From: Actinoplanes sp. KI2
Lineage (GTDB): Bacteria; Actinomycetota; Actinomycetes; Mycobacteriales; Micromonosporaceae
Direction of reading: 5' to 3'
Assembly: GCF_025630775.1 (NCBI RefSeq)
Contig: NZ_JAOSZE010000001.1
Location: 62,001-126,000 of the forward strand
Length of the DNA stretch: 64,000 nucleotides
Below the pieces are notes generated by a model that worked only from the letters and a program-made list of their open reading frames with translations, was not told the origin of the DNA and made no database searches. The first letter of the stretch is position 1. Each line of letters begins with the position of its first letter. Below, in pieces: positions 8,435-16,128 of this stretch. A program made the position numbers and the translations under genes.

Positions 8435-9250
8435 CTAGTCGCGGTCGCTGCTGGGTTTGTCGCGGTCGTCGCCCAGCGAGGTGAACGGCTTGGCCGGGGC
8501 GACGGTCAGCTCGAGCGGCTGGTCGGGGGCCGGCTCGTCGCGGGCCGCGGGCGGTCGCCGCCAGCCCCAGGCCGACTCGTCGACCGGCGGCGCCGGGTCG
8601 CCCGCACCTCTCGGTGGGGACGATGACCTCGGCTGGTGGCGGTCGGCGAGGTAGAGCGCGAGCATGGCCAGCACCACGCCGGCGGTCGCACACCACAGAC
8701 CCCGCCCGTACGCCAACTGCACCTGATCTTTGTCGACTTGAAGCCGGGCGAGGTTGGGCACCACGCGACTCTCACTGCCGAGCGACGCCGTGGTCGCGAA
8801 GAGCACGGCGAGGAGCGTGCCCCCGACGCTCAGACCACCGAGCCGGGCCCAGCGGCGGCCGGCCACCGGGCCGAACATGGTCAGCACCACCGACACGACC
8901 AGTGGGAACAGACCGAACAGGTACGCGGCGCCGAGCGCACCCAGGTCGACGACGCCGGTGGTGACCGGATGCGAGCCGACCCCGTCGCCGAGCACCTCGG
9001 CGTCCACGGTGGTGACCTGCCACTCGGAGATCAGCGAGGCGAGCGCCGCGACCGCCGCGAGCAGGGCGGTCAGCGGCACGACCCGCCGGTCGGTGGCCAG
9101 CGAACGCAAGGCTCCGCTCGCCTGCCGGCGCCGGTTCGAGGCGGGCGGGTCACCGCCGAACTCGACAACGTCCCCGGGGGCCGAGGAGGGCACCGATACG
9201 GGCGGGATGTCGAGATCGATCGGCCGATACTCGGGGGGCATGTGACCCAT
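8435..9250 (-). CDS. Membrane protein of unknown function (four predicted TM segments)
   Basis: Residues 1-60 are hydrophilic and acidic ('Y-R-P-I-D-L-D-I-P-P'), followed by four hydrophobic segments: VVPLTALLAAVAALASLI, the 'A-A-Y-L-F-G-L-F-P-L-V-V-S' region, GGLSVGGTLLAVLFATTASL and 'A-T-A-G-V-V-L-A-M-L-A-L-Y'. The C-terminal 80 residues are Pro/Arg/Asp-rich and likely cytoplasmic. I do not recognise a named family. Start chosen at ATG 9250; ATG 9241 is equally possible. It is divergent from the OsmC gene and 69 bp upstream of serS on the same strand, so it could share serS transcription. Confidence 0.65.
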   Translation of the reverse strand: MGHMPPEYRPIDLDIPPVSVPSSAPGDVVEFGGDPPASNRRRQASGALRSLATDRRVVPLTALLAAVAALASLISEWQVTTVDAEVLGDGVGSHPVTTGVVDLGALGAAYLFGLFPLVVSVVLTMFGPVAGRRWARLGGLSVGGTLLAVLFATTASLGSESRVVPNLARLQVDKDQVQLAYGRGLWCATAGVVLAMLALYLADRHQPRSSSPPRGAGDPAPPVDESAWGWRRPPAARDEPAPDQPLELTVAPAKPFTSLGDDRDKPSSDRD

Positions 9251-9260
9251 GATGACCCGT

Positions 9261-9282
9261 GCCCTGGTCGACAGGCCAGGGC
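9261..9282. promoter_or_regulatory. Inverted repeat in the osmC divergent promoter region
   Basis: GCCCTGG at 9261-9267 and CCAGGGC at 9276-9282 form a 7-bp inverted repeat with an 8-bp spacer between the divergent starts at 9250 and 9309. It could be an operator for a dimeric regulator or a short hairpin. No named binding site was recognised. Confidence 0.35.
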
Positions 9283-9308
9283 TCGTTCCATGGACTAGCG
9301 TTTCGGAT

Positions 9309-9737
9309 ATGCCTATTCGCACTGCTACGGCCCGCTGGGAAGGGAACCTCACCGAAGGTTCCGGGACTATCAAGACCGGCAAGGGTGGCTACCAGGGGAA
9401 CTACTCGTTCAAGTCGCGCTTCGAGGAGGGCGAGGGGACGAACCCCGAGGAGCTCATCGCCGCCGCACACTCCGGCTGCTTCTCGATGGCCTTCTCGAAG
9501 GGCCTCGCGGACGCCGGATTCACCCCGGCCTCCGTCGAGACCACCGCGAAGGTCCACCTCGACAAGGGCGACGCCGGCTTCGGCGTGACCCGGATCGACC
9601 TCGAGACCGTGGGCAACGTCCCCGGCATCGACGAGGGCACGTTCCAGAAGATCGCCGAGGGCGCCAAGGAGAACTGCCCGATCTCCCGGCTGCTCTCGCC
9701 CGGCGCCGAGATCACGCTGAAGGCCACGCTCGCCTGA
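9309..9737 (+). CDS. OsmC-family peroxiredoxin
   Basis: Thiol-dependent organic hydroperoxide reductase of the OsmC/Ohr superfamily, acting in the cytoplasm. The core has 'G-T-N-P-E-E-L-I-A-A-A-H-S-G-C-F-S-M-A' with the first catalytic Cys, and 'A-K-E-N-C-P-I-S-R-L-L' with the second; spacing is typical of OsmC. About 142 residues, full length. The ATG at 9309 opens MPIRTATARWEGNL, the standard start. A hairpin follows the stop. The gene stands alone between divergent and codirectional neighbours and is likely stress-induced, although no specific operator is recognised. Confidence 0.93.
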   Translation: MPIRTATARWEGNLTEGSGTIKTGKGGYQGNYSFKSRFEEGEGTNPEELIAAAHSGCFSMAFSKGLADAGFTPASVETTAKVHLDKGDAGFGVTRIDLETVGNVPGIDEGTFQKIAEGAKENCPISRLLSPGAEITLKATLA

Positions 9738-9744
9738 GTTTCAC

Positions 9745-9780
9745 CGCCGGTGCGGTCGGGGATTTCCGGTCGCACCGGCG
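9745..9780 (+). terminator. Stem-loop after osmC
   Basis: CGCCGGTGCG at 9745-9754 pairs perfectly with CGCACCGGCG at 9771-9780 across a 16-base loop. It starts 8 bases after the OsmC stop. There is no T tract, as is common for actinobacterial terminators. Confidence 0.6.
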
Positions 9781-9792
9781 CACAATGTCGGT

Positions 9793-10146
9793 GTGCCCGT
9801 CGAGATGAGTCGTGAACGGTTCGAGGAGCTCGTCGGTGAGGCGCTCGACGAGGTCCCGGCCGAGCTCCTGTCGATGATGAACAACGTGGTCGTCCTGGTC
9901 GAGGACAAGCCGTCGGACGGCAGCGACGACCTGCTCGGCCTGTACGAGGGAACGGCGCTGACCGATCGCGGCTGGGACTACGCCGGGGTGCTGCCCGACC
10001 GGATCACCATCTACCGCCTGCCGACGTTGCGGGTGTGCGAGACCGAGACCGATGTCGTCGACGAGGTCGCGATCACGGTGGTGCACGAGATCGCCCACCA
10101 CTTCGGTATCGACGATCACCGGCTGCACGAGCTGGGCTGGGGCTGA
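9793..10146 (+). CDS. Zincin-like metallopeptidase family protein
   Basis: A 117-residue protein with the metallopeptidase signature HEIAHHFGID at about residues 97-106 (HExxH plus a downstream His/Asp). This is the small actinobacterial zincin family usually found near pheA and serS. The N-terminus 'M-S-R-E-R-F-E-E-L-V-G-E-A-L-D-E-V-P' is typical. Start is either GTG 9793 or ATG 9805; GTG is kept. Substrate unknown. It converges with pheA, and the junction holds a 33-bp tandem repeat derived from the end of pheA. Confidence 0.88.
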   Translation: MPVEMSRERFEELVGEALDEVPAELLSMMNNVVVLVEDKPSDGSDDLLGLYEGTALTDRGWDYAGVLPDRITIYRLPTLRVCETETDVVDEVAITVVHEIAHHFGIDDHRLHELGWG

Positions 10147-10166
10147 CCCCGACCGGGTGAAGATCC

Positions 10167-10298
10167 GGTCAGGCGATCTCGCCGGCGCGCAGCCGGGCCG
10201 GTCAGCCGATCTCGCCGGCGCGCAGCCGGGCCGGTCAGCCGATCTCGCCGGCGCGCAGCCGGGCCGGTCAGCCGATCTCGCCGGCGCGCAGCCGGGCC
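10167..10298. repeat. 33-bp tandem repeat, four copies, made from the 3' end of pheA
   Basis: Copies lie at 10167-10199, 10200-10232, 10233-10265 and 10266-10298. The last copy contains the real pheA stop (TCA at 10268-10270) and its final ten codons. The three others lie beyond the stop. Copies 2-4 are identical; copy 1 differs by one base near its start. The unit is GC-rich and contains CCGGCGCGC. Copies are contiguous, so this is not a CRISPR. Confidence 0.95.
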
Positions 10299-11215
10299 AG
10301 CCACGCCGACGAGTCGGCGAAGTCGGCGTCGGAGAGCCCGGGAACCGACGGCTGCGGCTCCTCGCGGGTGAGCCGGTGCCGCGGATAGCTGCCCAGGAAG
10401 CGCACCTCGGCGCAGATCCGGCGCAGGCCCTGCAGCGCCTCGCCCATCCGGGTCTCGGCCACGTGACCGGTGCAGTCGAGGAAGAAGAAGTACGTACCGA
10501 GCTGTTCGCCGGTCGGGCGTGACTCGATGCGGGACAGGTTGATCCCGCGGACCGACAGCTCGGTGAGCACCGCGAGCAGCGCGCCCACCTGGTCGTGCCG
10601 GATCGACACGGCCAGCGAGGTCACGTCGTCACCGGTCGGCTCGCCCACCGGGCCGGGACGGGCGAGCAGGGCGAAGCGGGTCACCGCGTCGGCGTGGTCG
10701 GCCACCTTCTCGGCCAGCACGGTCAACCTGTTCCGCGGCACTCCGATCGGTGCGCACAGGGCGGCGTCGCACTCGCCGGCGGCGGCGCTGATCGCGGCGG
10801 CCGCGTTGGAGAGCATGTCCACCACGACCGCGTCGGGCAGGTGGGCGAGCAGCCAGTTGCGGCACTGGGCGGAGGCCTGCGGGTGGGCCGCCACCGTACG
10901 GATGCGGGCGAGGGGGGTCAGCTCTCGGGCGGCCAGCACGAACTCGACGGGCAGCACGACCTCGCGGGTGATCACCAGCGGGGTGCCGGTGACCAACTCG
11001 TCGAGGGTGACCGGGATGGCGCCGCCCACCGAGTTTTCCAGCGGGACCAGGGCGGCGTCGGCCTCGCCGGCACGCACCGCCTCGAGGGCCTCGGGCACGC
11101 TGCGGGCCGGGGTGCGGACCCCGCGCTCGGCGGCCGGCAGGGTGCGAAGGGCGGCCTCGGTGAAGGTGCCCTCCGGACCGAGGTAGACGAAGCGAGTCGG
11201 CGGCGTTCCCGGCAT
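10268..11215 (-). CDS. pheA: Prephenate dehydratase
   Basis: Converts prephenate to phenylpyruvate in phenylalanine synthesis. The catalytic periplasmic-binding-like domain begins 'F-V-Y-L-G-P-E-G-T-F-T-E-A-A-L' and has 'L-V-P-L-E-N-S-V-G-G-A' and the catalytic TRF within DAVTRFALLARP. A C-terminal ACT domain follows with SRIESRPTGEQLGTYFFFLD, whose ESRP motif binds phenylalanine for feedback control. At 315 residues it is full length, a monofunctional enzyme without chorismate mutase. The start ATG at 11215 gives the usual N-terminus. Its last 11 codons including stop are tandemly repeated downstream. Confidence 0.96.
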   Translation of the reverse strand: MPGTPPTRFVYLGPEGTFTEAALRTLPAAERGVRTPARSVPEALEAVRAGEADAALVPLENSVGGAIPVTLDELVTGTPLVITREVVLPVEFVLAARELTPLARIRTVAAHPQASAQCRNWLLAHLPDAVVVDMLSNAAAAISAAAGECDAALCAPIGVPRNRLTVLAEKVADHADAVTRFALLARPGPVGEPTGDDVTSLAVSIRHDQVGALLAVLTELSVRGINLSRIESRPTGEQLGTYFFFLDCTGHVAETRMGEALQGLRRICAEVRFLGSYPRHRLTREEPQPSVPGLSDADFADSSAWLARLRAGEIG

Positions 11216-11287
11216 GCGGTGAGTGTAGGGCGTGTCCGGCCGGTCACGCCGCAGCCCCGGGCGACCGGCAGGACGGGCCCTCGGGCC

Positions 11288-11899
11288 TCAGAAGCCGCAG
11301 GCCAGTACTCGGATGCCGGGCGGCGCGGTGGTCTGCACCTGGTCCACGCACACCTCGGAACCGGCCGCGACCAGCGTCAGCGTGGCGTCCTTGCCGGTCG
11401 CCACCACCATCAGCGGCTCCAGCTGATCCTCGTTCGCGCCGGCCTTCTCCACCGTGGTGAACGACCAGTCGCCCGAGCAGTACGGCCCCGAGTCGACCTT
11501 GAGGGTGGTGTTCGGGATACCGGGCTTGCCCTTGATCAGCGTGAGGATCTGCGGGCCGGTCGGCGCGCCGGTGCAGCGCGGGGCGTGCGACGGAGTGGGC
11601 GTCGGCGAGATCGTGGTGGCCGGCGTCGTGGTGGCGGTCGGCACGGTGTACGTCGGGTTCGTGGGGTAGGCGCCGCCGCCGAGGGTGGGGGTGGCCGCCC
11701 CCGTCGGCTGGATCGTCCCGATCGGCAGACCGGGAAGCTGCGACGGGCCGAGCGAGATCGGTGCCGTGCTCACATTCACGTACGGCGGCGAGGTGGGCTG
11801 CGGCTGGGGCGGCTCGCCGCAGGCAGCGGCGAGCGCCAGGGCGCCGAGGGAAAGAGCGCCCAGGGGAATGAGGCGTGTGTGGGGGGACACGCCGCACAT
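11288..11899 (-). CDS. Putative lipoprotein of unknown function
   Basis: Residues 1-27 form a lipoprotein signal ending in LAAAC, giving an exposed protein of about 175 residues. A Pro/Thr-rich linker (about residues 30-110) leads to a small C-terminal region with four Cys ('R-C-T-G-A-P', 'Y-C-S-G-D-W', 'V-C-V-D-Q-V', 'L-A-C-G-F'), which could form two disulfides. No named family was recognised. It lies 17 bp downstream of the ACT protein gene on the same strand and may be co-transcribed. The start could also be the GTG 9 bases further in. Confidence 0.65.
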   Translation of the reverse strand: MCGVSPHTRLIPLGALSLGALALAAACGEPPQPQPTSPPYVNVSTAPISLGPSQLPGLPIGTIQPTGAATPTLGGGAYPTNPTYTVPTATTTPATTISPTPTPSHAPRCTGAPTGPQILTLIKGKPGIPNTTLKVDSGPYCSGDWSFTTVEKAGANEDQLEPLMVVATGKDATLTLVAAGSEVCVDQVQTTAPPGIRVLACGF

Positions 11900-11915
11900 G
11901 GTAGGCGCGCCGAGG

Positions 11916-12305
11916 TCAGGAGGCGATGCGATGGCCGGCGGCGTGCAGCGTGTCCATCGCTTCGGCGAGACGTACCGAGGGCACCAGCAGGTAGTCCGAC
12001 GAGTATGTCGAGAACGTCACGATATTGACCCGTGCGTCGGCGAGCGGCCCGATCAGCGAGGCGATCACCCCGCTCAGCGCCAGCTCGACCTGGCTGGCCA
12101 CCCGCAGACATCGCCAAGCGGTGTCAGCCTCCGCGCCGTCCGGCACCCGGTCGGCCGGGCAGATGATCGACAGCTCGTCGGGGGCCCAGCTCAGCGAGAT
12201 GACACCCTTCTCATCCGGACCCGCGGCCAGCGAAGCCGGAATCGGCGAACCGACCGGCAGGCGGCACACCGCGTACTCCTGCGGCAGCAGATCTAGATCG
12301 AGCAT
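11916..12305 (-). CDS. ACT-domain protein (CASTOR/ACT7-like)
   Basis: A 129-residue cytoplasmic protein with two ACT-like halves: an N-terminal half ending 'E-L-S-I-I-C-P' and a C-terminal half 'V-E-L-A-L-S-G-V-I-A-S-L-I-G-P-L-A-D-A-R-V-N-I-V-T-F-S-T-Y'. This pattern is that of the stand-alone ACT proteins related to the aspartokinase regulatory domain and CASTOR amino-acid sensors. It probably binds an amino acid; no catalytic domain is present. It lies upstream of the lipoprotein gene. Confidence 0.75.
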   Translation of the reverse strand: MLDLDLLPQEYAVCRLPVGSPIPASLAAGPDEKGVISLSWAPDELSIICPADRVPDGAEADTAWRCLRVASQVELALSGVIASLIGPLADARVNIVTFSTYSSDYLLVPSVRLAEAMDTLHAAGHRIAS

Positions 12306-12383
12306 GAGGGCAGACTACGTTTCCGGATCGACCCTTGCCCAACCCTCCAAGGTGCGGCAAACACCACACCGGCAGAACAGGCG

Positions 12384-12842
12384 CTACCTGATCGGCGAGA
12401 AGAAGGTCAACGAGCCGACCAGCCGGTCGCCGCTCAGCAGCGGGGTGGTGATGGCGTCGACGGTCACCGGCGGCTCACCGGGGCTCGGCACCACTCGCAG
12501 CAGGCCACGGGACAGTCGCTCGCTGCGGATCGCCAGCAGCGGGGGGATCTTCTCGGCGTCGCTCTCGTCCAACTCACGCCCGTCGGCCGTGAAATCGATC
12601 ATGTGGAGCGCCGACCCGAGCGGTTGCCCGATCGACTCCGCCGGGTTGCCCAGACCGAACAGCTCGCAGCACGAGACCGACACGGCCAGGATCGTGGTGG
12701 ACGTGTCGATCACCAGGCATGCCTCGGCGGCGGCTGCCACCGTGGATGTCCACCGGTCGAGGCTCGGGATGAACTCCGACTCGGCAGGGGTGCGCGCCTG
12801 GGGCACGAACGGTGTCGAGAGGGAAAGCTCGACGTGTGCCAC
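12384..12842 (-). CDS. PAS-like small protein
   Basis: About 152 residues, single domain. 'A-C-L-V-I-D-T-S-T-T-I-L-A-V-S', 'E-L-F-G-L-G', 'G-R-E-L' and a closing 'V-G-S-L-T-F-F' strand match a PAS fold. No kinase, HTH or GGDEF follows, so it is a free-standing sensor or adaptor. The GTG at 12842 is chosen because AGGAGG lies five bases upstream; an earlier start would add a Pro-rich stretch and overlap the NERD gene. The ligand is not known. The assignment rests on fold pattern and is moderate. Confidence 0.65.
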   Translation of the reverse strand: MAHVELSLSTPFVPQARTPAESEFIPSLDRWTSTVAAAAEACLVIDTSTTILAVSVSCCELFGLGNPAESIGQPLGSALHMIDFTADGRELDESDAEKIPPLLAIRSERLSRGLLRVVPSPGEPPVTVDAITTPLLSGDRLVGSLTFFSPIR

Positions 12843-12921
12843 CCGATCCTCCTCGTTCCTCCGGCTCGACGGCGCCGCTGCGGGGGGCGGCGGCGACCCG
12901 TCGAGTACGCCGGAAGGAACG

Positions 12922-13650
12922 TTACCGGCGTGCTGTCCGCTTGTCAGCGGGCGTTTGTCCGTCAGCGTGCCAGCGGTAGTCACCGTCCGGGCGGTAAGGC
13001 GCGTTTGCCCAGGTCCCGGGGTGGTTGGCGACCGCTGAGAGCTTGCCGGCGGTGGCCGGCGAGATGCGGGCGCCGCCCGCGATCAGCAGTCGGTCGAGCT
13101 CCTTCTCGGTGGCGACCAGAACCTCCTTCGGCAGGCCGTGCACGCTGATCACGCCGGAGCCGACGAAGGTCAGCACGGGGGTGACCGGCACGCTCAGGCC
13201 GACCGCGGCGGAGAGTGCCTTGCTGGCGCGGCGCGCCTCGCGACGGGCCTCGGCCACGTACTGCGGGCGCTTGCCGTTGATCTGCACGACGTCGCCGGCG
13301 ATCAGCACGCGGGCGCGGCCGTGGTCGGCCACGGTCACGGCGTACACCCCGCCGGGGCCGATGGCGAGGAAGCCGGCCCGGTCGTCGGCGAGGTCGGGCT
13401 CGTAATAGCCCTGCGCGTCGGTGCGCGGCCAGTCGACGATGTGCCAGTTGGGGCCGAGCCGGTCGAGGCGGGTCAGCGCGCGGGCGCCGGCGGCCTCGAG
13501 GCGGCGGGCGTCCCGTTCGGCGCGTCGGCGACGGGCCCAGTCGACGGGAGAGGGGCGGGTGGTGTCGATCTCGGTGGACGACGGGCGACGGGTGATCGCG
13601 GGAGGCGCCTTGACGGGTACGGGCAGAGCAGGGCGCGAGAAGACAGTCAC
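12922..13650 (-). CDS. NERD-like domain protein
   Basis: About 242 residues. A basic, coiled N-terminus ('R-R-R-R-A-E-R-D-A-R-R-L') precedes a nuclease-related fold: 'W-H-I-V-D-W-P', 'F-L-A-I-G-P-G-G-V-Y-A-V-T-V', then 'V-Q-I-N-G-K-R-P-Q-Y-V-A-E-A' and 'V-T-P-V-L-T-F-V-G'. The D/E-x-K residues needed for nuclease activity are not clearly conserved, so it may be inactive. Start set to the GTG at 13650, which has GGAGG five bases upstream. Function unknown. Confidence 0.7.
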   Translation of the reverse strand: MTVFSRPALPVPVKAPPAITRRPSSTEIDTTRPSPVDWARRRRAERDARRLEAAGARALTRLDRLGPNWHIVDWPRTDAQGYYEPDLADDRAGFLAIGPGGVYAVTVADHGRARVLIAGDVVQINGKRPQYVAEARREARRASKALSAAVGLSVPVTPVLTFVGSGVISVHGLPKEVLVATEKELDRLLIAGGARISPATAGKLSAVANHPGTWANAPYRPDGDYRWHADGQTPADKRTARR

Positions 13651-13926
13651 TTCGACCTCCGGCAAAAGGTCTCTTCGGGCTCTCTAGTCACTACCGTACG
13701 TGCTCGACCCCACACGGAAGCAAGACACTGGGGTGAAAGAGAGGCGAGTGAGTAGGGATGAATGCCACATTCACGCACGACTTCTTCTTGCGGATAGTGC
13801 ATGGGTGGGCCTTTGTCTCCCCGGTTCGGCAGCTTCACCGACAAAGTTAGTCTCCCCTTCGCTCGCGCGCACCGATGTCTCATGATCTAGTCAGAACGTC
13901 ATCGGTCGACTGCGAGGAGTGCCGAG
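13651..13926. other. Divergent intergenic region between the NERD and arginine deiminase genes
   Basis: A 276-bp gap with the promoters for both genes. An inverted repeat, TTTGTC near 13811 and GACAAA near 13841, encloses about 25 bases, and GTCTCCCC occurs twice within 40 bases of this. GAGGAG about 10 bases before the ATG at 13927 is the deiminase ribosome binding site. No named operator or confident -35/-10 pair was seen. Confidence 0.4.
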
Positions 13927-15132
13927 ATGGTTCACTACGTCGACAGTGAAGTGAGCCCGCTCAAGACCGTTCTGCTCCACCGCCCGGGGCTGGAGCTCGC
14001 CCGGCTGACCCCGCGCAACAACGACTCCCTGCTCTTCGATGGCATCCCCTGGGTGAGCCGGGCGCAGGAGGAGCACGACGCGTTCGCCGCGGCGCTGCGC
14101 GGCCACGGGGTCGAGGTGCTCTACCTCGGCGACCTGCTGGCCGAGACGCTGGCCATCCCGGCGGCCCGGGCCGAGCTCACCGAGGCCGTGCTCGACGACC
14201 GCCGGCTCGGCGAGAGCCTGCGTGCCGGCGTCGGCCGGTACCTCGCCGACCAGGACCCGCGCCGGCTCGCCGACGTACTGATGGCCGGCCTGGCGCACGA
14301 CGAGCTCAAACCGGGGGCCCGCGGCCTGGTGTACGAGCTGATGCAGCCCAACGACTTCGTCATCGACCCGCTGCCCAACCTGCTGTTCACCCGGGACTCC
14401 TCGGTCTGGATCCGGGACCGGGTCGCGGTGACCAGCCTCGCCATGCCGGCCCGCAGCCGGGAGACCACGCTGACCCGGGCGATCTACCGCTACCACCCGC
14501 GCTTCGCCGGGGTCGAGCTGCTCTACCACCCGGGGCTGGAGCACGTCGAGGGCGGGGACGTGCTGGTGCTCGCGCCCGAGGTGCTGGCCATCGGCGTGGG
14601 CGAGCGCACCACCCCGGCCGGCGCCGAGCGGCTGGCCCGGCGGGTCTTCGGGGAGGGGCTGGCCCGGACGATCCTGGTGGTGCCGATCGCGCAGGAACGG
14701 GCCACCATGCACCTGGACACCGTGTGCACGATGGTCGACGTGGACGCGGTGGTCATGTATCCGAACGCCGCCGACTCGCTCCGGGCGTACACCGTCGTCG
14801 CGGACGCCGACGGCGAGCCGCACGCCGGACCGCCTCGACCGTTCCTCGCGGCCGCGGCCGCGGCCATGGGCATCGAACGGCTCCGGACCATCGAGACCGG
14901 GCTCGACCCGGTGACGGCCGAACGCGAGCAGTGGGACGACGGCAACAACACCCTCGCGATCGCCCCGCGGCTCTGCGTCGCGTACGAACGGAACGTGGAG
15001 ACCAACGCCCAGCTGGAGCGCGCCGGGATCGAGGTGGTCCGGATCAGCGGCTCCGAGCTGGGCAGCGGCCGGGGCGGCCCGCGGTGCATGAGCTGCCCGA
15101 TCGAGCGCTCCCCGCTGGCCACCGCGGGCTGA
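13927..15132 (+). CDS. arcA: Arginine deiminase
   Basis: Hydrolyses arginine to citrulline and ammonia. The 401-residue protein has the family blocks: '[15 protein letters not shown]', '[10 protein letters not shown]', '[10 protein letters not shown]', '[11 protein letters not shown]' with the catalytic His, and the C-terminal [12 protein letters not shown] with the nucleophilic Cys at about residue 387. All catalytic residues are present. It is not followed by ornithine carbamoyltransferase or carbamate kinase, so it is not a classical arc energy operon here; use of citrulline is unclear. It converges with the DUF5926 gene over a 23-bp tandem repeat. Confidence 0.95.
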   Translation: MVHYVDSEVSPLKTVLLHRPGLELARLTPRNNDSLLFDGIPWVSRAQEEHDAFAAALRGHGVEVLYLGDLLAETLAIPAARAELTEAVLDDRRLGESLRAGVGRYLADQDPRRLADVLMAGLAHDELKPGARGLVYELMQPNDFVIDPLPNLLFTRDSSVWIRDRVAVTSLAMPARSRETTLTRAIYRYHPRFAGVELLYHPGLEHVEGGDVLVLAPEVLAIGVGERTTPAGAERLARRVFGEGLARTILVVPIAQERATMHLDTVCTMVDVDAVVMYPNAADSLRAYTVVADADGEPHAGPPRPFLAAAAAAMGIERLRTIETGLDPVTAEREQWDDGNNTLAIAPRLCVAYERNVETNAQLERAGIEVVRISGSELGSGRGGPRCMSCPIERSPLATAG

Positions 15133-15142
15133 GCCGCACCGG

Positions 15143-15234
15143 CTACCGCGGGGTGAGCCGACGGCCTACCGCGGGGTGAGCTGACGGCCTACCGCGGGGT
15201 GAGCTGACGGCCTACCGCAGGGTGAGCTGACGGC
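15143..15234. repeat. 23-bp tandem repeat, four copies, made from the 3' end of the DUF5926 gene
   Basis: Copies at 15143-15165, 15166-15188, 15189-15211 and 15212-15234. The last includes the stop (CTA at 15212) and final codons of the leftward gene; the others lie downstream of it. Copies 2 and 3 are identical; 1 and 4 differ by one base each. The stretch 15119-15142, which contains the arcA stop, resembles a diverged fifth copy. On the plus strand most units carry two TGA triplets. Confidence 0.95.
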
Positions 15235-16090
15235 CGATCAGGCCCTGCTTGGCGCGGCGGGCGTCGGCGTCCAGCGGACCGGTCTCGGCCAGAGTGTCGG
15301 CGTACCTCTTCGCGAAGTCGGCGAGCGGCGCCTCCCAGTCGGCCGACTCCGGCTCACCCGGGATGTCCCAGACCGGGACCAGCAGGCCGTGTGCCCGGAA
15401 CATGCCGGCGAACTTGGTGTGCTCACCGAGCAGCAGCTCGCCCGCGGCGCTCAGCCGGGACAACGCGTCCAGCGCCTGGTCCTCCGGCTCGGCCAGCACC
15501 CAGCGAACGTGGCCCTTGTCCGGCGCGACCCGGCACCAGTACGCGGCCCGGGCCGCCGCCATCCGCACGGTCGGGTAGATCGACGCGTTCGCCCGCTCGA
15601 GCGACGCCTTCACGTTCGGGTCGTCGGCCTGCTCGGCGTCCAGCCAGTACTCGAAGCCCTCCTGCATGGTCACCTCGAGCGGGCCGTCGACGAGGATGTC
15701 CTGCAGGCGCGGGCCCTCGCCGGGCAGCGCCGGCACCGACACGGTGTCGCCGGGCTCGGTGCCCAGCGCGCTCAGGATTGCCACCGCCAGGTCGCGGGAG
15801 ACGTCGCCGGACTGGACGTGCCGTTGGAGGCCGATGAAGACCCGGCCGTCCGTACGCGTCATCGCCGGCCACGCCATCGGCAGCACGGTCGACAGCGTGA
15901 CCGGGCGGTCGCCGTACTCCTCGATGATCTCGGGTCGGAGGGTCAGCGGCGCCGAGGCGGCCGGGACCAGCTCGCGCAGAGCGATCCACTCCGGTTCGTC
16001 AGCCAGGCCCTCGAACGGTCGGGCGACGAAGATGTCGCGCACCTTTTCGCGCTTCGGTGCGGTTTGGCGTTGGTTGCGGCGCTTGCTCAC
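15212..16090 (-). CDS. DUF5926 family protein
   Basis: About 292 residues, starting at GTG 16090 with a basic tail (VSKRRNQRQTAPKREK). The rest is soluble with 'E-W-I-A-L-R-E-L-V-P-A-A-S-A-P-L', 'V-L-P-M-A-W-P-A', 'W-C-R-V-A-P-D-K-G-H-V-R-W-V' and 'L-V-P-V-W-D-I-P'. It matches the actinobacterial DUF5926 family, sometimes mislabelled as SecA-related because of C-terminal similarity in other members; no SEC-C zinc motif is seen here. Function unknown. It lies 38 bp downstream of the histidine kinase and may be in its operon. Its 3' end is repeated downstream. Confidence 0.82.
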   Translation of the reverse strand: MSKRRNQRQTAPKREKVRDIFVARPFEGLADEPEWIALRELVPAASAPLTLRPEIIEEYGDRPVTLSTVLPMAWPAMTRTDGRVFIGLQRHVQSGDVSRDLAVAILSALGTEPGDTVSVPALPGEGPRLQDILVDGPLEVTMQEGFEYWLDAEQADDPNVKASLERANASIYPTVRMAAARAAYWCRVAPDKGHVRWVLAEPEDQALDALSRLSAAGELLLGEHTKFAGMFRAHGLLVPVWDIPGEPESADWEAPLADFAKRYADTLAETGPLDADARRAKQGLIGRQLTLR

Positions 16091-16128
16091 GGCGAGACAG
16101 CCTAGGCGGTACCGGCGGGAAGGAACAC

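Noticed and set aside
10167..10298. CRISPR array
   Set aside because: Copies are contiguous with no spacers and derive from the pheA coding end. The same holds for the arrays at 15143, 29889 and 32207.
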